Of a DNA stretch of 64,000 nucleotides, positions 59,143-64,000 are shown piece after piece; positions within the stretch are counted from its first letter, which is position 1, and each line of letters opens with the position of its first letter. Made by a program: the position numbers and the translations under genes. This DNA comes from Bdellovibrionales bacterium GWA2_49_15 (GTDB taxonomy: Bacteria > Bdellovibrionota > Bacteriovoracia > Bacteriovoracales > Bacteriovoracaceae). The notes beneath the pieces were generated by a model. It did no database searches and had not been told where the DNA came from. It worked only from the letters and a program-made list of their open reading frames with translations. The stretch covers positions 226,982 to 290,981 of the forward strand of contig MEPP01000001.1 in the NCBI GenBank assembly GCA_001769855.1. Reading direction: 5' to 3'.

Positions 59143-60612
59143 ATGAGAACGATGCCGGGCCAAGGAACTGATCAGGAGGAGTTATTTGCACTGATGGAAA
59201 AGATGAAACATCAGGATACCAAATGGCGGGAAGGACAAACTTTCTGCCTGGTTTATGACGGAGGAAAGGAAATCAGCGAGGTCAACAAGCGCGCCTATAA
59301 TCTGTATATGTCCGAAAATGGCCTGAACCCATCCGCCTTCCCCAGCTTAAAAGAGATGGAAAATGATGTGGTCTCCATTCTCGCCCACCAGCTCGGCAGT
59401 ACCGGCGAGGTCACGGGAACCATGACCTCGGGCGGAACCGAGTCAATCCTCATGGCCTGCAAGGCCGCCCGCGACTGGGCCAGGCAAAATTTGAAAATCA
59501 CCGGCACACCTCAAATCCTTATGCCGGTGTCGGCCCATCCCGCGTTTCACAAGGCCGCCCATTACTTTGACATCGAGGTGGTCACGGTCGCTCTCTGCGA
59601 CAACTATCGTGTGAATATTGAGCTGATGAAAAATGCGATTACGGAGCAAACCATCATGCTGGTGGGCTCGGCCCCCAATTATCCTTTTGGCGTGATTGAT
59701 CCGATTGGTGAGATTTCCAAACTTGCTCAGGATCATGGATTATGGTGCCACGTCGATGCCTGCATCGGGGGAATCCTGCTGCCTTTTTATCGCAAGTTAG
59801 GGCAGGCCGTCCCCCCGTTTGATTTTACCCTTCCCGGCGTAACTTCGCTCTCGGTGGACCTGCATAAATACGCCTACGCCGCCAAAGGTGCCTCGGTGGT
59901 GCTTTATAAAAATGCCGAGTACCGCCGCCATCAGTTCTTTATCACCACCGATTGGCCGGGCGGAATCTATGCCTCTCCCAGCATGACGGGAACTCGCCCG
60001 GGCGGTGCTATTGCCTCGGCCTGGGCCATGCTGCATTTTCTCGGAGAGGAGGGTTACCTCGAGTTGGTGGGAACCATCAAGCAGACCACGGAAGAATTTT
60101 ACCGCAGAATTGAAGCGCTGGACGGAGTGAAAACGGTGGTCAAACCTGAGATGAGCCTTATCGCTTTGGCCTCCGATCAGCACGACATCTATCAGATCGG
60201 AGATGAGATGAGTCTGCGTGGCTGGTATATGGACCGCCAGCAGTTCCCTCCCTCACTCCACCTCACCGTCATGGCCGGCCATGCCCATTCCATCGATCGT
60301 TTTTTTTCCGATCTCCAGGCCTCCATTCTCGAGGTACAAAAATTTTCCAATCGAATGTCCCATACCCAAACCCAGATCAAGAAAGCGCTCATCAGATCAA
60401 TGCCAAAAGGTATTATCAGTGCGCTGGTGAAAAAAGAAGTTCGCGCCATTCGTCAGTCAGGTGGAGTTATCCCCAAGAAAACCGCCCCGATGTATGGCAT
60501 GCTGACCTCCATCGAGACGCAAGGGGATGTGGAGAAGCTGGTCCTAAACATCATGGACAGTATGTTTGATCAGAGTCTCCCGGTGAATAACAGTGTTAAA
60601 GATGTCTCGTAA
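59143..60612 (+). CDS. Sphingosine-1-phosphate lyase-like PLP enzyme
   Basis: The 489-residue enzyme matches eukaryotic S1P lyase far better than other group II decarboxylases. Seen motifs: MTSGGTESILMACKAARDW (about 94-112), HVDACIGG with Asp205, SVDLHKYAYAAKGASVVLY with PLP-binding Lys242, TDWPGGIYASPSMTGTRPGG and, near the end, APMYGM. The enzyme splits phosphorylated sphingoid bases into phosphoethanolamine and a fatty aldehyde. Unlike the eukaryotic enzyme it has no N-terminal membrane anchor, as in other bacterial forms. The ceramidase-family gene nearby could supply its substrate after phosphorylation, but no sphingosine kinase gene is visible. The gene is 12 bp after the EF-hand lipoprotein. 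Confidence 0.9.
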   Translation: MRTMPGQGTDQEELFALMEKMKHQDTKWREGQTFCLVYDGGKEISEVNKRAYNLYMSENGLNPSAFPSLKEMENDVVSILAHQLGSTGEVTGTMTSGGTESILMACKAARDWARQNLKITGTPQILMPVSAHPAFHKAAHYFDIEVVTVALCDNYRVNIELMKNAITEQTIMLVGSAPNYPFGVIDPIGEISKLAQDHGLWCHVDACIGGILLPFYRKLGQAVPPFDFTLPGVTSLSVDLHKYAYAAKGASVVLYKNAEYRRHQFFITTDWPGGIYASPSMTGTRPGGAIASAWAMLHFLGEEGYLELVGTIKQTTEEFYRRIEALDGVKTVVKPEMSLIALASDQHDIYQIGDEMSLRGWYMDRQQFPPSLHLTVMAGHAHSIDRFFSDLQASILEVQKFSNRMSHTQTQIKKALIRSMPKGIISALVKKEVRAIRQSGGVIPKKTAPMYGMLTSIETQGDVEKLVLNIMDSMFDQSLPVNNSVKDVS

Positions 60613-61369
60613 AAAAATATTTTCACTCATTCTCCTATCCTGGTCCTGGGCGATCAGCGCGCAATATGACTACCAGGTGAGGCAGGTGATGCGCTCCTAC
60701 CCGGTAGGACTCCTCTTGATCAGCTCCATGGGCACAGGAAAAAAAATTTGGGATAGCGAGGACTCCGCCCGATCCTATCTGTATGGATACGCCAGGCCAT
60801 CGATCGCCTTTCAGACCAATGGCATGGTCAACACTGGCAAAGTTCAACTCGATCTCGCCCCGATCTCATTTCTGAGCTTCTACCTTGGAAGCGCAAAGAC
60901 CTATCGTTCCCTGAAAAAAATGGGCGACTTTAATTGTGCCGAGATCGTCTGTGAAGGACAGCTTGAACGCCATTACGTCGGCGCGAAAATGGGCCTGCAG
61001 TTCGGCACCTATTTTTTCATGAATGATTATCGTTTTGAAAAAGATCGCGTCTTAAAAAGGCCTGGCCCCTTTGCCGACGAGCAGGCAACCTTGATTGGAC
61101 GGGAAAGATACGATTACCTAACTCAAAACCTTTCGGTACTGGGAAAGCGCATCACCGATCACTGGTCCGTGGGAATTTTAAATCAGTACAGTCAGATGCA
61201 TTATCACCGCAACACCTCAAACATGCTGCTCATGTTTGGAGAATATGGGTGGGACAAATGGAAATACTTTCTGGCCTCAGGCGTGTTTAAGAATTTGCAG
61301 CATCAGAATATCTTCTCCACTTTGCTGATGGTGACTTGGCAGGGGGAGAAGGGATTAACCCTCTTTTGA
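60602..61369 (+). CDS. Exported outer-membrane beta-barrel-like protein
   Basis: ATG 60602 overlaps the end of the S1P-lyase gene by 11 bp; a GTG at 60593 is in frame. The 255-residue product has a signal peptide (SLILLSWSWAISAQ, cleavage near residue 20) and then alternating strands with Tyr/Trp/Phe girdles (YLYGYARPSIAFQ, FLSFYLGSAKTY, WKYFLASGVF). It ends in GLTLF, with a terminal aromatic. No named family. The overlap suggests that it belongs to the S1P-lyase transcript and may be a pore or lipid-handling barrel. Confidence 0.6.
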   Translation: MSRKKIFSLILLSWSWAISAQYDYQVRQVMRSYPVGLLLISSMGTGKKIWDSEDSARSYLYGYARPSIAFQTNGMVNTGKVQLDLAPISFLSFYLGSAKTYRSLKKMGDFNCAEIVCEGQLERHYVGAKMGLQFGTYFFMNDYRFEKDRVLKRPGPFADEQATLIGRERYDYLTQNLSVLGKRITDHWSVGILNQYSQMHYHRNTSNMLLMFGEYGWDKWKYFLASGVFKNLQHQNIFSTLLMVTWQGEKGLTLF

Positions 61370-61436
61370 CCAAGCTAGACAATCCATTCAGATGCAGTTA
61401 GGTTAGCTTTTTTTGAGCCGTCGAGTGAGGGATTGT

Positions 61437-62366
61437 ATGAAAATGTTGTTGACCTTGATGTTTTCGAGCTTTTTTTCTCTATCTGCCATGGCCCAGCTTT
61501 GCTCACAGTGGAGCGCTCCGGAAAAAGTCGGTGATTTGGACATTACCATGATTCCTGAGGCCAGCGGACTTGCCTACTCAAAAATTTTTCCCAACCGCCT
61601 CTATCATAACAACGATTCTGGCGATGGACCTTTTTTCTATTTCACTGATTTAGAGGGCGCCAAAACACAAAAAATTGCTGTTGCCGACTTTACCCCGCGG
61701 GATGTGGAAGAGGTGGCCCTCGGCCCATGCCAGACAAATGAGAGTTGCTTGTTTCTTGCCGACATAGGAGACAATAAGGAAGTCAGACCGAATGTTGAAA
61801 TTGTTATCATCAAGGAAGAGGAATTTTTTGCTCAGCCGGTGACCCCACTCAACAAACTAGTGGCCACCTACCCTGATCGCGCCCACAATGCCGAAGCCCT
61901 TGTGTTGCATCCCAATGGCGATTTATTTGTCATCACAAAAGAAATTTCCTTCGTCAGTCGCCGGGCCAGCAGCGCTAGCATTTTCCGACTTTCCAAGGAC
62001 GTTCTGATGTCAAAGACTCCCGTCGTTTTTGAGTTCGTGGCGGAACTGGACATCCCCTGGATTAATTATGATTTTGGGATCTTTGGCCAAATTATTACCG
62101 CGGCCAGCATCACCGATAATGGGAAAAAATTTATTCTTTTAACTTATGAAAACGCAGTGGAATTTGCCCTTGATCTTTCCGCCTTATCAAACTTTGATAC
62201 GCGCAAGTTGGTTGACGGAGTTGACTATCACATCATTCCCCTGCGCGGACTCTTACCTCAGCAGGAGGCCATGACTTACATTCCCTTGGGCCAAGATTTT
62301 CTTATTAGCAGCGAATCGGTTGATGGAGCGCCCGCTGTTCTTTATAAGCTGAGTTGCCAGGACTAA
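61437..62366 (+). CDS. Exported beta-propeller-like protein, unknown function
   Basis: ATG 61437 follows GAGGGA. The 309-residue product has a signal peptide ending SAMAQ (about residue 20) and repeated blade-like units (EASGLAYSKIFPNRLYHNND, EEVALGP...FLADIGDNKE, AEALVLHPNGDLFVITKE, MTYIPLGQDFLISSE). The pattern SGLA...NNDSG...DVEE...GDN...AEA resembles SdiA-regulated/phytase-type propellers. No catalytic residues can be assigned. It is separate from the preceding operon by 67 bp. Confidence 0.6.
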   Translation: MKMLLTLMFSSFFSLSAMAQLCSQWSAPEKVGDLDITMIPEASGLAYSKIFPNRLYHNNDSGDGPFFYFTDLEGAKTQKIAVADFTPRDVEEVALGPCQTNESCLFLADIGDNKEVRPNVEIVIIKEEEFFAQPVTPLNKLVATYPDRAHNAEALVLHPNGDLFVITKEISFVSRRASSASIFRLSKDVLMSKTPVVFEFVAELDIPWINYDFGIFGQIITAASITDNGKKFILLTYENAVEFALDLSALSNFDTRKLVDGVDYHIIPLRGLLPQQEAMTYIPLGQDFLISSESVDGAPAVLYKLSCQD

Positions 62367-62562
62367 GTTTCCACTCCCCCACATATAATTTCAACGGGTT
62401 ACAAAAACACTGAAAAAAGCGCCCATCCCCTATGGCGAAATTGTGCTTCCCCTCTGAAGCGATTTTCCGTATGTCCGTGTTTTTTCACTCATCTCAGGCC
62501 AAAAATGTGCCGAATAGTATAATAGAATCAGGGACTTACTCGACAATCAAGGGGGCCATGTT
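62367..62562. promoter_or_regulatory. Intergenic region with -10 box before a large lipoprotein
   Basis: This 196-bp region holds no gene I can support. TATAAT at 62518-62523, preceded by TAG, is a strong -10 without a recognisable -35. AGGGGG at 62549-62554 is the ribosome site for the downstream TTG start. Confidence 0.4.
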
Positions 62563-64000
62563 TTGGCCAAAAAAGGGCCCGTGTTGCAGACGCCTGTTGA
62601 TGAGTGTATCGGCGTTGCCGTTACCAAGGCCTTGCTCTGTCTCCTCCTCCTCGCAATATTTTTTTCCGGCTGCAAACCGACTGGTGACATCACGCTTGAA
62701 GGTTACTCCGCAACCTCGCCCGGCATTTTTTCCACCATCACCCCTATTGCCTTTGGGGTGGTGGCCGCAGGTAGCTCAGGGACTCAGGTCATCACCCTTA
62801 CCAACAGCGGCGGCGCTGAAATTACGCTTGGAACGATAACCAATGCTGTTCTTGGGTTGACTGCCCCTCTCCAGCTTGACAGCTCCAGCACATGTGCGAC
62901 GGGAAAGATACTCAAGGCCCTGGACAGTTGTCTGATTGTGATCGCCTTCGCCGCCACTCCGGTTGGGGCCTATGCTCAAACATTAAAATTAAATTATCAC
63001 GATGGCGGTCTTAACAAAATTCTGGCCGTGAGCATTTCTGGAACGGCCAGGCCTATCGCCAGCAACATCACTCCTGCGGCCTTTAATGAAGACACTCAGA
63101 GTGCCACCATCACACTCTCCTACAATGGCGGGACGAACGCCAGCAGCTGTGCTCTCAGCTCATTGAGCAATGTTGCCGTAACTCAAAGCTGTGCCTGCGT
63201 CGTCGGCGTGTGCACGGTTAAAGTCACCGGAACCGCCAACTATTTTGGCGCGGCCGGTTTTGGGTACACCGTCACGGCGAACGGTGTTGCCTCCAACACC
63301 GCCAGCGCAACATTCACCATTAACTCCATCAACGATGATCCCGTTCTCACGGTCCCCAACAACCGCCTCTACCCGCTGGATGGTAGTGACGAGCCGATAC
63401 TCCAAGGCACTCAATCCACCTTCACCTCCAGCACCACGGATGTGGAGAATGACACCATCACCTACTCTTGCACTTACACTACTCCCTATCTCGACGTCAG
63501 TGACGTCAACTATGCCGCTCCCGCCACGGCCTGCACGTCGCTGACCTCGTCGACCTTTTCCACCTCCACCAGTGCGCTGGTTTGGCGGCCGACCAATCGT
63601 CAAAAGGGAATCTATAAATTTACCATCCTCGCCACTGATTCCAATGCCGGCACTGATAGCGATTTTTTTTACGTGACCGTGCGTGAGCCATTTACCACCA
63701 GCAATTTGCTGGCCGCCTACGACGCAGCATACTCCGATGTCACCTATAATCCGAGATTGGATGGAACGGGTAATGACGATATGGATTCCTGGCTTGATCT
63801 CACGCCAAACGACATCACCGCTTCCCTCGCCGGCTTCTCCACCTCGGCACCGTGGGCCGGTGTGGGTACTTTCAACAATCCGTATCGTCTAACTTTTAAC
63901 GGCACCAATGACTCCATGAGCGTGGACGCCGCGCTGGGGGCAAATACCAAGATGATGTTCAGCACCTGGTTGAGTCCCGGCAATGCGGCGGCCAAGGATA
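62563..64000 (+). CDS. Large predicted surface lipoprotein with Ig-like/ASH and LamG-like regions (3' truncated)
   Basis: This frame stays open to the end of the window, so the protein continues beyond it. I place the start at TTG 62563, about 8 bases after AGGGGG; GTG 62581 is a fallback. The signal ends in FFSGC (Cys37). Residues about 50-165 resemble ASH/choice-of-anchor D repeats (FGVVAAGSSGTQVITLTNSG...). Next is an Ig-like unit rich in Thr/Ser with paired cysteines, then a cadherin-like stretch (INDDPVLTVPNN, DVENDTITYSC). From about 383 a LamG/concanavalin-like domain begins (LLAAYDAAYSD...WLDLTPND). These are typical adhesin parts. Function is unknown. Confidence 0.72.
   Translation, partial: MAKKGPVLQTPVDECIGVAVTKALLCLLLLAIFFSGCKPTGDITLEGYSATSPGIFSTITPIAFGVVAAGSSGTQVITLTNSGGAEITLGTITNAVLGLTAPLQLDSSSTCATGKILKALDSCLIVIAFAATPVGAYAQTLKLNYHDGGLNKILAVSISGTARPIASNITPAAFNEDTQSATITLSYNGGTNASSCALSSLSNVAVTQSCACVVGVCTVKVTGTANYFGAAGFGYTVTANGVASNTASATFTINSINDDPVLTVPNNRLYPLDGSDEPILQGTQSTFTSSTTDVENDTITYSCTYTTPYLDVSDVNYAAPATACTSLTSSTFSTSTSALVWRPTNRQKGIYKFTILATDSNAGTDSDFFYVTVREPFTTSNLLAAYDAAYSDVTYNPRLDGTGNDDMDSWLDLTPNDITASLAGFSTSAPWAGVGTFNNPYRLTFNGTNDSMSVDAALGANTKMMFSTWLSPGNAAAKD

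Noticed and set aside
61373..61414. Possible terminator AGCTA...TAGCT followed by seven T
   Set aside because: The stem is only 5 bp and AT-rich with a loop of about 26 bases, too weak to call.
62432..62839. 135-codon frame overlapping the large lipoprotein start
   Set aside because: The adjacent frame has a lipoprotein signal and coherent Ig/LamG-type domains to the window end; this one is composition-driven.
1..64000. Possible RNA genes, CRISPR, mobile elements or prophage
   Set aside because: The few gaps over 100 bp show no cloverleaf, rRNA-like, repeat-spacer, terminal-inverted-repeat or transposase signal. No integrase or phage structural protein is seen.

Overview
The window is protein-coding almost end to end, with moderate GC and very tight gene packing. 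I see no rRNA, tRNA, CRISPR array, insertion sequence or prophage. The gene content suggests a Gram-negative, probably predatory bacterium of the Bdellovibrionota type (Bdellovibrio/Bacteriovorax-like). This is an inference from four things: many Sec-exported proteins, lipoproteins and outer-membrane barrels; very large cysteine-rich exported proteins; sigma-28 (FliA)-like promoters in front of exported proteins; and a sphingolipid-handling locus. There is no rRNA marker to confirm it.

Layout. 1-2.7 kb: end of a ferredoxin/GltD-type oxidoreductase followed by a fused PorA-PorB 2-oxoacid:ferredoxin oxidoreductase. 2.7-12.4 kb: exported and envelope genes, including a secreted CX5R phosphatase, a coiled coil fused to an Hsp20-like domain, an outer-membrane barrel, a zinc-finger protein with an internal duplication, MgtC-like and App1-like proteins. 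12.4-18.6 kb: a C45 Ntn-hydrolase, then a minus-strand run of nupC, a CrtI/RetSat-like flavoenzyme, fabG, fabZ and fabI. 18.7-27.4 kb: exported M28 peptidase, exported DNase I-fold protein, an exported ART-like plus Fic protein, a COG2509 flavoprotein, cinA and a small exported protein. 27.7-41.4 kb: a block of giant or unusual exported proteins (1743-residue Cys-rich lipoprotein, 1235-residue coiled-coil protein, zinc metalloprotease lipoprotein). 41.4-46.5 kb: a fumarase (two subunits) and 3-oxoacid CoA-transferase (two subunits) operon and a UvrD/Rep helicase. 46.7-49.4 kb: a second exported coiled-coil Cys-rich protein. 49.4-53.2 kb: two overlapping fold-type II PLP enzymes behind an M42 aminopeptidase. 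53.3-60.6 kb: a CUB/propeller protein and then a TSUP transporter, ceramidase-family protein, TetR regulator, EF-hand lipoprotein and sphingosine-1-phosphate lyase. 60.6-64 kb: a barrel, a propeller protein and the start of a large surface lipoprotein that runs out of the window.

How they work together. The strongest candidate system is 54.7-60.6 kb. A ceramidase-family protein and a sphingosine-1-phosphate lyase flank a TetR regulator, and the same 16-bp palindrome lies in front of the transporter-ceramidase pair and in the regulator's own promoter, where its half-site is the -35 element. This looks like a regulated sphingolipid breakdown locus. A second theme is FliA-like promoters (about 5.59, 27.44 and 34.56 kb, and a weaker one at 46.61 kb) that all precede exported proteins, in line with an attack-phase programme. 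A third is an exported protein joining an ADP-ribosyltransferase-like domain to a Fic domain, a plausible prey- or host-directed effector. Every one of the 12 tail-to-tail gene junctions is 12 bp or shorter, or overlaps.
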